From: Lachnospiraceae bacterium NK3A20
GTDB taxonomy: Bacteria > Bacillota > Clostridia > Lachnospirales > Lachnospiraceae
Direction of reading: 5' to 3'
NCBI GenBank assembly: GCA_900107575.1
Contig: FNQX01000026.1
Location: 1-59,226, forward strand
DNA: 59,226 nt
Notes under the pieces: model-generated
The model's database searches: none
What the model was told of the DNA's origin: nothing
Seen by the model: the letters and a program-made list of their open reading frames with translations, nothing else
Shown here: piece after piece, positions 15,183 to 24,185 of the stretch
Position numbering within the stretch: position 1 is the stretch's first letter
How the letters are laid out: every line of letters begins with the position of its first letter
Translations under genes and position numbers: made by a program

Positions 15183-15928
15183 CAGATCCGTATCAGGTAC
15201 TGGGCGTGCCGCACAACGCCTCGGAAGATGAAATCAAAAAGGCCTACCGGCAGCTCAGCCGGAAATACCATCCTGATTCCAATATCAATAATCCCAATAA
15301 AGAAGCGGCAGAGGCGAAATTCCGCGAAGTGCAGGAAGCGTATAAACAGATCATGTACGAGCGTCAGCACCCTTATGCGCAGTCTGACTACGGCTCTTCC
15401 TCCAGCGGCTCATCCTATGGCGGATCTTCCTCTTACGGTGGTTCCTCCTACGGCGGTTACGGAGATTTCTGGGAGGACTTTTTCGGAGGTTTCGGCGGCT
15501 TTGGCGGCCAGCAGTCCCAGCATCAGGGCCAGGCACAGGATGAAGACAGCATCAAAATGCAGGCGGCGTCGAACTATCTCAACAGCCGCCATTTCCAGGA
15601 AGCCCTGAATGTATTGAACAGCGTCAGTCGCCGGAACGCCCTGTGGTACTACTATTCCGCGATCGCGAACTCCGGCCTCGGCAACAATGTCATCGCGCTT
15701 CAGCACGCCCAGACAGCGGCGCAGATGGAGCCCGGCAACAGCGACTACCAGGATCTGGTACAGCGGCTCCAGTACGGCAGCAACTGGTATCACACGCAGC
15801 AGAACCCTTATACCGCGCCATCCACCAGCGCGACCGGCTGGTGCCTCAGGCTCTGCCTCGCGAACCTCATCCTCAACCTTCTCTGCGGGGGCGGCGGCCT
15901 GTGCTGCAGCTCGAGGCCGTACTATTGA
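15179..15928 (+). CDS. J-domain protein with TPR-like middle and Cys-rich tail
   Basis: 249 aa. J domain at 1-65 with the catalytic HPD at 31-33 (Hsp70 stimulation). A Gly/Ser/Tyr-rich segment follows (about 78-125), then a helical region with a TPR-like repeat ([18 protein letters not shown] and [14 protein letters not shown]). The end is hydrophobic and Cys-rich ([14 protein letters not shown]), possibly membrane-associated or metal-binding. It lacks the DnaJ zinc fingers and substrate domains, so it is a type III J protein that recruits DnaK to a specific client, perhaps the DUF5685-like partner whose gene overlaps it. Confidence 0.88.
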   Translation: MTDPYQVLGVPHNASEDEIKKAYRQLSRKYHPDSNINNPNKEAAEAKFREVQEAYKQIMYERQHPYAQSDYGSSSSGSSYGGSSSYGGSSYGGYGDFWEDFFGGFGGFGGQQSQHQGQAQDEDSIKMQAASNYLNSRHFQEALNVLNSVSRRNALWYYYSAIANSGLGNNVIALQHAQTAAQMEPGNSDYQDLVQRLQYGSNWYHTQQNPYTAPSTSATGWCLRLCLANLILNLLCGGGGLCCSSRPYY

Positions 15929-15942
15929 TGTAGTACTGGCTG

Positions 15943-16905
15943 TTAGCTCCTCCCATTGGTCGTCTTCCTGCTGCACTTCCAGAGTGCCATCGGATGATGT
16001 TCTATTCTTGACAGTACATCACGATCTTCGAACAAGAGATCTGGCTCATATCGGCCTTCAGCAAATGCAGCCCAGAATGACAGTTCTCCTTCCGGCAGAA
16101 GAATTCCTTTCAAATAATCTTCCACACGCTCCTTTGCTGCAGACAGATCAAAATGTTCCTCTCTTCTAAGGACTGGAATTAAATCTGTCTTGATCTTTCG
16201 GGGAGATATCCTGTCGAGCCCGTAAAAGTCAAAGTGTTCCGGCACCCTTTCTGATGCAATCGCTGAATAGAATATGATGCATTTCTTGAACAGGTCTTCC
16301 TGCGAATGGTCAAAGAGGCCATACTTTTGCAGGTTGAACATATCGTAGAGATCACGTGCTGCCGCTCTGTTCAGAAGAGCAACCGTCTTTGCAGAGAAAA
16401 TTTCCACAGGATGCACTGTCAGCACGGTAAGCGTTGTTTCATTCCAGGGAAGCCTTACCTCTCTTCTGGAAATTGGTAGTACATGGCAGCGCAACATATA
16501 ATTGATCTCGATTTTGAGATTGTCCTTCATGCCTCCCGCATTGATGTATTCATATACAAAAGAATCCAGGGCATAGTATTCCTTCGATTTCGTACTGTGA
16601 TGATATCCCGATGCAGCCATGTATTTACTGATACGGGTATTAATCTGATCTCTTTCCTGCAACATCTCATCCTTTGTCACATCTTTGGAATAGTCCAGAT
16701 CAATATCCACAGATAAGCGAGGTAGATTGAAAATAGTCAGGTTAATTGCCGTACCGCCTTTTAATGCAAGGGTTTCTGAGAGCAGTGGATCGTTCTCCAT
16801 GAATGACAGTATATCGGCCAGTCTGCATACTTTCTCAAATGTATCCCTGACAAATCCCAGTTCCTTCGCCTGTCTTCCGAGTAATATGCGTTCAAGCTGC
16901 ATCAT
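15943..16905 (-). CDS. AbiEii/AbiGii-type nucleotidyltransferase toxin
   Basis: 320 aa. N-terminal nucleotidyltransferase fold: LKGGTAINL (GG-T at about 50-52), then RLSVDIDLDY with the catalytic Asp pair (67 and 69), later LKIEINY and the helical FSAKTVALLNRAAARDLYDMFNL block typical of AbiEii. AbiEii proteins transfer nucleotides onto tRNA or similar targets and act as bacteriostatic toxins in phage defence or plasmid stability. Its start lies inside the 3' end of the antitoxin-like gene (14-bp overlap). The C-terminus is intact. The region is visibly more A+T-rich than its surroundings, consistent with acquisition by transfer. Confidence 0.9.
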   Translation of the reverse strand: MMQLERILLGRQAKELGFVRDTFEKVCRLADILSFMENDPLLSETLALKGGTAINLTIFNLPRLSVDIDLDYSKDVTKDEMLQERDQINTRISKYMAASGYHHSTKSKEYYALDSFVYEYINAGGMKDNLKIEINYMLRCHVLPISRREVRLPWNETTLTVLTVHPVEIFSAKTVALLNRAAARDLYDMFNLQKYGLFDHSQEDLFKKCIIFYSAIASERVPEHFDFYGLDRISPRKIKTDLIPVLRREEHFDLSAAKERVEDYLKGILLPEGELSFWAAFAEGRYEPDLLFEDRDVLSRIEHHPMALWKCSRKTTNGRS

Positions 16906-17656
16906 AATCGTTCACCCCCTTATCAATCAGCCTTTTCAGATTCTTCGGCGCGTACAAAAGCCACTTCTTATGGAATGCAAAATCCTCCTCCTTAGGGAAA
17001 AGATATGTCTTGCTGGCAGAGATCTTGCGTGCGCAGTCGTCGAAGAACTGATCTGAAAGAGAGAGATCATCTTTGTACGCCTCCAGGATATAACCAGCTT
17101 TCTGATATAGCTGCCCCCTGTTGTACATTTCCAATGCTTCTCGAAGTCCATTTTCATTCAGAGATGGAATCAGTGCCATGCATCTGAGCAGTTCCTCCAA
17201 TCCTCCGATCCTGGTAAAGTCAGCTATGCTGTCTATCACTGTCCGTTCCAACGACGTAACTCGAACGCCATTGTTCATGCACGCAATTCCGCTACTGCCT
17301 CTCCAGATCACAGGCTGATAATGCAGCCCATCATAGTCAAAGGGACGCACTTTCTTCTCTGTTGAAAAATACACGTCGTAATAAACCTGATTGGCATATC
17401 CGTAATACTCAAATGCACTGTGATGTGACACACAGGCATTATCCGCGATGCGGGATGCGATCTGGAAGCGGCTGGGGATCGGTTGCTCCGTTTCCATGCT
17501 GATGACTGCGTACAGATCACGCCGCACCCGTTCGATATAACCTTTATCCAAATAATTTTTTATCTGCCATTGTGCCGCGCTATCTGATCCCACGATTCTG
17601 ACCATATCCGCACGGGCAAAACAGCGCAGGCCAACCAGCTCTTTATATAAATCCAT
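16892..17656 (-). CDS. AbiEi-type antitoxin / transcriptional regulator
   Basis: About 254 aa. Winged helix-turn-helix at the N-terminus (FARADMVRIVGSDSAAQWQI and YLDKGYIERVRRDLYAV), followed by the AbiEi C-terminal region (SHHSAFEYYGYANQVYYDVY; VRVTSLERTVIDSIADFTRIGG). AbiEi proteins repress their own operon and neutralise AbiEii. ATG at 17656 is chosen because GGAGG lies 7 nt upstream; a GTG one codon earlier is also possible. It is the first gene of the pair, with an A+T-rich upstream region. Confidence 0.88.
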   Translation of the reverse strand: MDLYKELVGLRCFARADMVRIVGSDSAAQWQIKNYLDKGYIERVRRDLYAVISMETEQPIPSRFQIASRIADNACVSHHSAFEYYGYANQVYYDVYFSTEKKVRPFDYDGLHYQPVIWRGSSGIACMNNGVRVTSLERTVIDSIADFTRIGGLEELLRCMALIPSLNENGLREALEMYNRGQLYQKAGYILEAYKDDLSLSDQFFDDCARKISASKTYLFPKEEDFAFHKKWLLYAPKNLKRLIDKGVNDYDAA

Positions 17657-17659
17657 CAC

Positions 17660-17982
17660 CGTTCCTCCGTTTTTATTTTATATCATAACATGAGTATTCC
17701 CAGATATATTTATATAATTTAGAAAATTAATTTCTATATTAGCGCATAATCATTGTTAAAACAAATATTTTGAGTGCTTTTGAATACCATTTTATTGACC
17801 TCATGATTGATCGGGGAGGATATTTACCTGCTCTTCCAGCGCGATCATTCAGCTCTCAGCAGATATGCTCAGAGAGCTTTGTCCGTCGAATATAGCTAGT
17901 TCCGTTTGCTCATACAAAAAAAGAGATGCCCCTAAGGACACCTCTTCTATGCTAAATTGATGATTCAGTTCTGTCGCACTGC
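17660..17982. other. A+T-rich intergenic region upstream of the AbiE pair
   Basis: No gene is supported. The part next to the antitoxin gene is strongly A+T-rich (TATATTTATATAATTTAG, near 17703) and probably holds its promoter and operator, though no clear inverted repeat was found. The other end contains the SEC-C gene terminator. Confidence 0.6.
17916..17946 (-). terminator. terminator of the SEC-C protein gene
   Basis: Minus strand: AGAGGTGTCC and GGGGCATCTCT pair (G-U allowed) around a TTA loop, followed directly by a run of seven T. Confidence 0.88.
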
Positions 17983-18492
17983 TCAGCGGTTTCTGCCGTG
18001 GCACTTCTTGTATTTCTTGCCGGAGCCGCAGGGGCAGGGATCATTCGGATAAATTTTCTTACCCTTCACGATCGTGCCGGACTTTTTCTGCTCGAGATAG
18101 AGATTATGCTGCTCTTCCTTCGTGTAGATCGCGTCCCATTCCGGAAGGCCATAGAGCCACTCCGCTTCCGCCGCTACCATGTTCTTGTAGAGCTTCTCAT
18201 TATCAAAGGCAAGGGAAACCTCAGTGTCCTCCGCAAGATCTTCCTCAATCTTATTGGGAGCAACAAGGGAATCCTGGATGCCATCGAGGAAACCTGTCAT
18301 GTATTCGACAGAGATGCCATACTTGTCCGCGAGCTCCTTGACCGTGCCCTTTACTTCCTCATTCGGATTCGCAAGGAGCTGTGCGTAAATCTCCTTCTCC
18401 TTCAGGAAATAATCGTTCCAGAGCTTCTGCAGAGCATTCCTGTCCGCATTCTCGTTATATGCCTTTTTTCTCCAATCTTCGAGTAAACCCAT
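17983..18492 (-). CDS. SEC-C motif protein
   Basis: 169 aa. The C-terminal 17 residues form a SEC-C zinc site: [14 protein letters not shown], with C-x-C-x8-C-H from residue 153. The N-terminal part is helical with a DUF1186/UPF0149-like look ([27 protein letters not shown]). SEC-C tails let proteins bind SecB or ribosomes, as in SecA. The protein is probably a ribosome- or translocation-associated factor, but its task is unknown. Monocistronic, with a strong terminator. Confidence 0.8.
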   Translation of the reverse strand: MGLLEDWRKKAYNENADRNALQKLWNDYFLKEKEIYAQLLANPNEEVKGTVKELADKYGISVEYMTGFLDGIQDSLVAPNKIEEDLAEDTEVSLAFDNEKLYKNMVAAEAEWLYGLPEWDAIYTKEEQHNLYLEQKKSGTIVKGKKIYPNDPCPCGSGKKYKKCHGRNR

Positions 18493-18797
18493 AACTGTTA
18501 ATCAAACCTCTCTATAGTGATAATCTGCCTGACCGTTCCATTGTATTACAGATTGTCGGGATTGGCGAAGGATTTTTCGCGGGTGCAAAAGAGCTGCAAC
18601 ATCAGACGGCGGTACTTTCGGACGATGTGTCTGCTCGCTCCATTCACTGCATGTGGATGAATCCCACAGAAGGCTCCTATTGCAGGAACATCATGCCGGG
18701 ATTAATCCACCTGCGTGAAAAGTCGCTGATCGGACGCATCATCCGAATCCGCCGCCTGGCATGATACTCTGTCAGGCAAAGTACCGCCGCCTAGAAG
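18493..18797. other. intergenic region without a convincing gene
   Basis: Stop codons interrupt all frames at short intervals. It contains a possible degenerate copy of the dispersed element (about 18562-18600: ATTTTTCGC then GGGT and GCAAAA) and a weak GCCTG/CAGGC hairpin (18756-18780) that could end the dapL transcript. Nothing else was seen. Confidence 0.4.
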
Positions 18798-20015
18798 TCA
18801 CAGCTTCGCAATCCGCTCCATCGCGATCCGCGAGTTCTCCTTTGTGCCGAAGCTCGTCAGACGGAAGAAATGCTCCCCGGAAGGTCCGAAACCGGAGCCG
18901 GGAGTGCCCACGACATTTGCCTTCTCCAGGAGCGTATCGAAGAACTCCCAGCTGGTCGCACCGTTCGGTGCCTTGAGCCAGATATAGGGAGAGTTCACGC
19001 CGCCGTAAACCTCATACCCCATGCCGGACAGACTTTCCTTGATGAACCTTGCGTTGTCCATGTAGCGGGCAACCATCGCCTTCACCTCGGCCTTGCCCTC
19101 CTCGGAATAGACTGCTTCTCCCGCTCTCTGCACGATATAGGGTGCGCCGTTGTATTTCGTGCCGTGCCTTCTCGCCCAGAGGCTGTAAAGAGCGGTGCCA
19201 TTATGATCTCTGAGCTCCTTCGGGATGATCGTTGCCCCGAGACGCAGGCCAGTGAATCCGGCATTCTTGGAGAAGGATTTGATCTCGATCGCGCAGGTTC
19301 TCGCGCCTTCGCACTCGAAGATGCTGTGCGGGATGTTGTCTTCGCTGATGTATGCCTCGTAGGCAGAATCGAAGATGATCACAACGCCATTTTGATTGGC
19401 GTAGTCAACCCAGGCCTGGAGCTGCTCCTTGTTCATCGCCGCACCGGTCGGGTTGTTGGGCGAGCACAGATAGACAACGTCCGGCACTCTCTTAGGGAAA
19501 TCCGGTGAGAAGCCGTTTGCCTCCGTGCAGGGCATGTAGACCACGTTGCTCCACCTTGTCGTCTGCGCGTCATAGGTGCCTGTCCTGCCGGCCATCACGT
19601 TGGAATCCACGTAAACAGGATAGACAGGATCCGTTACCGCGATGACGTTGTCCTTCTCGAAAATCTCCTGGATGTTGCCCGAATCCGACTTCGCGCCATC
19701 GGAGATGAAGACCTCATCGTCCCCGATGTCGCACCCTCTGGCACGGTAGTCATTCTCCGCGACCGCGTGGCGCAGGAATTCATAGCCAAGATCCGGTGCG
19801 TAGCCGCGGAACGTCTCGGCATGTCCCATCTCATCGACCGCCTTGTGCAGTGCCTTGATGACTGCCGGCGGCAGAGGCTGCGTCACATCGCCGATGCCCA
19901 TGCGGATGAGCTTTGCATCCGGGTGCGCCTTGACATAGTCATTCGTTTTCTTCGCTATCGTAGAGAACAGATAGCTGCCCGGGAGTTTTAGATAATCACT
20001 GTTCGCTGTAACCAC
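18798..20015 (-). CDS. dapL: LL-diaminopimelate aminotransferase
   Basis: 405 aa, family length. Converts tetrahydrodipicolinate directly to LL-diaminopimelate with glutamate as donor, skipping the acylated intermediates of the lysine/peptidoglycan pathway. Seen: NSDYLKLPGSYLFSTIAKK, RMGIGDVTQPLPP, ETFRGYAPDLGYEFLR, the PLP region SFSKNAGFTGLRLG with the Schiff-base lysine, and a C-terminal ending GSGFGPSGEHFFRLT. GTG start at 20015 with RBS GGAGG. It lies 39 bp downstream of dapF, which performs the next step, so the two form an operon. Confidence 0.97.
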   Translation of the reverse strand: MVTANSDYLKLPGSYLFSTIAKKTNDYVKAHPDAKLIRMGIGDVTQPLPPAVIKALHKAVDEMGHAETFRGYAPDLGYEFLRHAVAENDYRARGCDIGDDEVFISDGAKSDSGNIQEIFEKDNVIAVTDPVYPVYVDSNVMAGRTGTYDAQTTRWSNVVYMPCTEANGFSPDFPKRVPDVVYLCSPNNPTGAAMNKEQLQAWVDYANQNGVVIIFDSAYEAYISEDNIPHSIFECEGARTCAIEIKSFSKNAGFTGLRLGATIIPKELRDHNGTALYSLWARRHGTKYNGAPYIVQRAGEAVYSEEGKAEVKAMVARYMDNARFIKESLSGMGYEVYGGVNSPYIWLKAPNGATSWEFFDTLLEKANVVGTPGSGFGPSGEHFFRLTSFGTKENSRIAMERIAKL

Positions 20016-20054
20016 TTGAAACCTCCATTGCAGTTATCACTGCAAGCAATTCTG

Positions 20055-20939
20055 CTATTCATCAATCTCAACATCGCCCTCGAATACGCTGGTCGCGGGG
20101 CCGGTCATCCAGATTTCGTTCCTGTCCCTGTCCCACTCAATGCGAATCCTGCCGCCGAGGACCTCCACCGTGATGGCGTTGTCCGTCTTGCCGTTCAGGA
20201 TGCATGCCACACCTGTCGCGCAGCAGCCGGTGCCGCAGGCGAGGGTCTCGCCGCTCCCTCTCTCCCAGACTCTCATTCTGACGTAATCTCTCGATACGAC
20301 TTCAACGAATTCCGTGTTGGTCCTTGAAGGGAACCTCTCGTGGTGTTCGAAGAGCGGTCCGATCTCGGCAAGAGGAAGGTCTTTGACGTTGTCCGTGAAA
20401 ACAACAGCGTGAGGATTTCCCATTGAGACGCAGGTCATACGGTATTCCCGCCCGCCCACTGTGATGGGTTCATCTACAACGGGAGACTTCTCTGCCAGTA
20501 CGGGAATCTCTGCTGCCTCCAGGATCGGTGAGCCCATGTTGACGCGGAGGGTTGTCGCCTTCCCATCTGCGTCCTTTTCGGTGACGGTCAGATATTTGAT
20601 CTTTCCGAAACTCTCAATAGAGAATTCCTCCCGCATCACGCCGGGCTGCCCCGGTTTCTCTCCGGTCATCCCGTGATCGTAGACATACTTGCCAACGCAG
20701 CGGATGCCGTTGCCGCACATCTCCCCACGGGAGCCGTCTGCGTTGTACATTTCCATCTCAAAGTCGGCGATCTTCGACGGATTGATGAAAATAATGCCAT
20801 CGCCGCCGATGCCGAAGTGCCGGTCCGAGAGCCTTCGCACAATGTCCGGCTTCCGCTCCTTCGGCACCTGCTCCTTGAAGCCGTCCACGTAGATATAGTC
20901 GTTGCCGGCGCCTTCCATTTTGGTAAAGTGCAGCTTCAT
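20055..20939 (-). CDS. dapF: diaminopimelate epimerase
   Basis: 294 aa. PLP-independent epimerase converting LL- to meso-diaminopimelate for lysine and cell-wall synthesis. Both catalytic cysteines are visible: C75 in GEMCGNGIRC and about C235 in ETLACGTGCC, along with the N-terminal MEGAGNDYIYVD motif. ATG with RBS AGGAGGA. It precedes dapL (same strand, 39-bp gap) and is preceded by nadE after a repeat-containing gap. Confidence 0.97.
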   Translation of the reverse strand: MKLHFTKMEGAGNDYIYVDGFKEQVPKERKPDIVRRLSDRHFGIGGDGIIFINPSKIADFEMEMYNADGSRGEMCGNGIRCVGKYVYDHGMTGEKPGQPGVMREEFSIESFGKIKYLTVTEKDADGKATTLRVNMGSPILEAAEIPVLAEKSPVVDEPITVGGREYRMTCVSMGNPHAVVFTDNVKDLPLAEIGPLFEHHERFPSRTNTEFVEVVSRDYVRMRVWERGSGETLACGTGCCATGVACILNGKTDNAITVEVLGGRIRIEWDRDRNEIWMTGPATSVFEGDVEIDE

Positions 20940-21034
20940 CGTATTCCTCCTGCCGCGTATGGTGCGGCCTGCCTGCTATATGTCTATTGGGTACGCCCGG
21001 AGCAGCAAGCCATTGGGCTTTTGCTTCGTACTGA

Positions 21035-21123
21035 ACGAAACAGGTACGTGGCACGAATGATGCGACATACCATTTAGACTCCTGGCCCCGTAGAGTACGG
21101 AACAGGTACGCGGCACGATTGAT
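21035..21123. repeat. 27-bp direct repeat between nadE and dapF
   Basis: Copies at 21035-21061 and 21097-21123 match at about 24 of 27 positions (shared core CAGGTACG then GGCACGA), 62 bp apart. The gap also holds a GCAAGCC/GGCTT stem near 21006-21024. No known riboswitch or T-box was recognised. Confidence 0.7.
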
Positions 21124-21130
21124 CTGTGCC

Positions 21131-23065
21131 TCAGGGCCGAAGTGCCTCGAGCTCAGACAGCCACAGCGCTCCCGAGGCATCGCTTGGCATCCGCAGATCT
21201 CCTCTGGGAGAAACCGCGACGGAGCCGACCTTCGGGCCGTCCGGCAGACAGCTTCTCTTGAACTGCTGTGCGAAGAAACGCCTTGCGAATATCTTCTCCC
21301 ACTTCAATATGGTCTCCGCATCATAGACGCCCTTGAAGCTGTCCTTTGCGATGCGGTAGATCTTGGCCGGCGGGAAGCCCGCGCGCAGCATGTAGTAGAG
21401 GAAATAATCGTGCAGCTCGTAGGGCCCCACGATATTCTCGGTCTTCTGTGATATTTTCCCTTCCCCTGTGGGCGGCAGGAGCTCCGGACTCACCGGGGTG
21501 TCCAGCACGTCGAAGAGGCATTTCGACAGTCTCGAATCCTTCGCTGTCTCGGCAAAATACCGCACGAGGTGCGAGACCAGCGTCTTCGGGACGCCGCTGT
21601 TCACGCCGTACATCGACATGTGATCGCCGTTATAGGTTGCCCAGCCAAGCGCGAGCTCCGAGAGATCCCCCGTACCTATGACAATGCCGCCGGTCTTGTT
21701 GGCCAGATCCATGAGCACCTGCGTCCGCTCTCTCGCCTGTCCGTTCTCATAAGTGACATCGTGGTCCGCAAGATCCTGTCCGATATCCGCGAAATGCTGC
21801 AGCACCGCCGCCTTGATATCCACTTCCGAAAGAGTCGTACCAAGCGCCGTCGCGAGTGTGCAGGCATTCTGATACGTCCTGTCTGTCGTGCCGAAACACG
21901 GCATGGTCACCGCAAGAATTTTCTCCCTCGGAATCCCCGCAAGGTCAAAGGCTCTCGCGGTCACGAGCAGCGCGAGCGTCGAATCAAGACCCCCGGATAC
22001 CCCGACGACCGCACTCTGACAGCCGATGTGTGAGAGTCTCTTCGCAAGTCCTCTCGACTGGATGTTCAGAATATCGTCACATCTCTCATCCCTCTTCGAT
22101 TTGTCTGACGGCACGAAAGGGTGCGGATCGAAAACACGGGTCAGATTCGTTCTCACCTGATCCATGTGGATCGCAAGGTGCAGATAATCTTCCGGCTGCG
22201 CGGAGAAATAGGTCGTCATCCTGCGGCGTTCATAGTTGAGCCTCGCAATGTCCAGGTCCGCGAAGGTGAGCTTCGCTTCGCCATAGCCATTGTCGAAGAT
22301 TTTCCGCTCCGCGAGGAGGGAACCGTTCTCCATGATGAGCGTCCTGCCGCCGAACACGATGTCCTGGGTGGACTCGCCGTCGCCCGCGGAAACATAGATG
22401 TAGTCCGTGATCGTCCTCGCGCTGACGGAGGAGATGAGCATCTTCCGGTAAGCATCCTTGCCGACCGTCTCGTTCGACGCCGAGAGGTTCACGATCACAT
22501 TGGCACCGGCGACCGCGTGCTCGATATCCGGCGCATTCATCACCCAGGCATCCTCGCAGATTTCCGCCGCGATCTCGAGGCCGCGCACCGCATCCACGTC
22601 CAGAATAATGCGGGAGCCGAACGGGATCAGCTCGCCGTCCCAGAGGATGTCCTCCGCGTTGACCGGCCCCGGCGTGAACTGGCGCATCTCATAGAATTCC
22701 GCGTAGTTGGGAATGAATCTCTTCGGTATGAACGCGAGGATCTCCCCGTCCTGCAGCACCGCCGCGGTATTGTAGAGCTTGCCCTCATAGGCGAGCGGGT
22801 AACCCACGAACACAATGGAGTCGCTCCCTTTCGTCGCCTTCGTGATGCGCAGCAACTCCCTCTTTGCGCCGGAGAGGAGTGTATCCTGGAGGAACAGATC
22901 GCTGCAGGTGTAGCCCGTCACCGCAAGCTCCGGGAAGACAATGATCTTCGCTCCGCCCTCTTCTGCCTTGTTGATGCCTTCTATGATCTGATCCGCGTTA
23001 TATGTGACGTCCGCTACGCGCAGATTCGGCACGATGGCCGCTGCTTTGATAAAACCGTCTCTCAC
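21131..23065 (-). CDS. nadE: glutamine-dependent NAD+ synthetase
   Basis: 644 aa, the two-domain form. The N-terminal nitrilase-type glutaminase has the Glu-Lys-Cys triad: E46 in VFPELAVTG, the lysine of PKRFIPNYAEFYE and the cysteine of AAEICEDAW. The C-terminal synthetase has the PP-loop GVSGGLDSTLALL at about 350-365 and IIGTGDLSELALGWATY. It amidates deamido-NAD+ using glutamine and ATP. GTG start with a purine-rich RBS. Confidence 0.96.
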   Translation of the reverse strand: MRDGFIKAAAIVPNLRVADVTYNADQIIEGINKAEEGGAKIIVFPELAVTGYTCSDLFLQDTLLSGAKRELLRITKATKGSDSIVFVGYPLAYEGKLYNTAAVLQDGEILAFIPKRFIPNYAEFYEMRQFTPGPVNAEDILWDGELIPFGSRIILDVDAVRGLEIAAEICEDAWVMNAPDIEHAVAGANVIVNLSASNETVGKDAYRKMLISSVSARTITDYIYVSAGDGESTQDIVFGGRTLIMENGSLLAERKIFDNGYGEAKLTFADLDIARLNYERRRMTTYFSAQPEDYLHLAIHMDQVRTNLTRVFDPHPFVPSDKSKRDERCDDILNIQSRGLAKRLSHIGCQSAVVGVSGGLDSTLALLVTARAFDLAGIPREKILAVTMPCFGTTDRTYQNACTLATALGTTLSEVDIKAAVLQHFADIGQDLADHDVTYENGQARERTQVLMDLANKTGGIVIGTGDLSELALGWATYNGDHMSMYGVNSGVPKTLVSHLVRYFAETAKDSRLSKCLFDVLDTPVSPELLPPTGEGKISQKTENIVGPYELHDYFLYYMLRAGFPPAKIYRIAKDSFKGVYDAETILKWEKIFARRFFAQQFKRSCLPDGPKVGSVAVSPRGDLRMPSDASGALWLSELEALRP

Positions 23066-23098
23066 TGTGCTCTTTCCCCCGATTTCTTATCCTGGCTG

Positions 23099-23160
23099 CA
23101 TACAACTGATTGCCGACAACGGGCTACATACAACTGATTGTAAACAACTTGTTGTATGTA
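23099..23160. repeat. 28-bp tandem repeat with inverted third copy
   Basis: CATACAACTGATTG occurs at 23099-23112 and 23127-23140 (28-bp step), each followed by an ACAAC. GTTGTATGTA at 23151-23160 is the inverse of TACATACAAC at 23125-23134. It lies between the methyltransferase stop and the nadE start (both minus strand). Confidence 0.7.
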
Positions 23161-23187
23161 ACTAATTGCATGTAATCCCAAGCCTGA

Positions 23188-24060
23188 TTACTGCTTCACT
23201 CCTGCGACGACAACGATGCGCTGTGTCGTATCGCACACCGGACCGTCTGTGTCGCTGTCCAGTTCGGTAATCCAGACAAGGCCCGCACTCTGCACCGCCC
23301 GTTTCATCTCTTCCAGTGTATACCCCCGCTGGTAATGTGTCTCCTCGAACCGGTGGAAGAGGTCCGCATCCCTCTCATCCCGCAGGAAGAAGCTGACGTG
23401 GTAAACGTTGATATTGCGATATTTCCCATCCGCCTGGTTGCCATCCTCGCTGAACAGCTCCTCTTCCGAAGCGCTCTCCAGGAATTCATTGTCCCAGATG
23501 AACGCCGCGTTGCCACGATCCTCGGCAATCGTGCGATCGCCGATCACCGTCTGATATTTATACCGCGTATTGAAATCGAAAATGAAGATGCCGCCTGGGC
23601 AGAGCTGCAGCTTCACCTGGCGTAAACATAAGGCAAGATCATCCATGGTGAGCAGATAGTTCATGCAGTCGCAGACGGAAATGAACGTTCCCGCGCCGCC
23701 GTAGAGCTCGAAGTCGCGCATGTCCTGGCATAGATACCGGATGCCGCGGTGAGCCTCTTCTTCCCGCTCCATCGCGATCGCCAGCATATCTTCCGAGGCG
23801 TCAATTCCCCAGACATCGTAGCCCGCGTCCGAGAGCTTCTCCGTCATCCTGCCCGTGCCGCAGCCCAGGTCGACGATGAGATTGCGCTCTGCGTCGACAT
23901 CTGCCGCAGAACTTTTCGCAGCACAGTCATTCGATTCAGAAGCCGGTTGTGAAATCCCATACTCCGCGATGAGCTTCTCTATCCTTCTCGCCCACGCATC
24001 GTACGGCGTATTGTCCATGAACTCGTCATAGATCTTTGCAAAGCCCGTATATTCTTCCAT
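23188..24060 (-). CDS. SAM-dependent class I methyltransferase
   Basis: 290 aa from ATG 24060 (MEEYTGFAKIYDEFMDN); the frame extends upstream but that part is not family-like. Rossmann motifs: VDLGCGTGRMTEKL (SAM-binding motif I), VWGIDASEDML, and CDCMNYLLTMDDL. The YDEFMDNTPYDAWA N-terminus is common in Firmicutes proteins annotated as ubiquinone/menaquinone-like methyltransferases, but the acceptor is unknown. A poorly conserved insertion at about 45-65 separates the N-terminal helix from motif I. It follows the exporter gene after a terminator. Confidence 0.88.
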   Translation of the reverse strand: MEEYTGFAKIYDEFMDNTPYDAWARRIEKLIAEYGISQPASESNDCAAKSSAADVDAERNLIVDLGCGTGRMTEKLSDAGYDVWGIDASEDMLAIAMEREEEAHRGIRYLCQDMRDFELYGGAGTFISVCDCMNYLLTMDDLALCLRQVKLQLCPGGIFIFDFNTRYKYQTVIGDRTIAEDRGNAAFIWDNEFLESASEEELFSEDGNQADGKYRNINVYHVSFFLRDERDADLFHRFEETHYQRGYTLEEMKRAVQSAGLVWITELDSDTDGPVCDTTQRIVVVAGVKQ

Positions 24061-24092
24061 GTTCCCTGTTAGTTTCTTTTTTATCGCACAAA

Positions 24093-24137
24093 GGCAGGAA
24101 CGGCCACCGGAACTTCTCCCGTCAGCCTGTTCCTGCC
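24093..24137 (-). terminator. terminator after the small exporter gene
   Basis: GGCAGGAAC (24129-24137 on the minus strand) pairs perfectly with GTTCCTGCC (24093-24101), followed by TTTGTG. The loop is long (27 nt). Confidence 0.6.
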
Positions 24138-24185
24138 CCGATTGCAAGATAATTATAAATGCCACATCATCCAGCGCATCACTGC

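Noticed and set aside
20940-21130. T-box or lysine riboswitch before dapF
   Set aside because: A GGTACGTGGCACG word recalls a T-box end, but it is on the wrong strand, is part of a direct repeat and no specifier or antiterminator pair was found.
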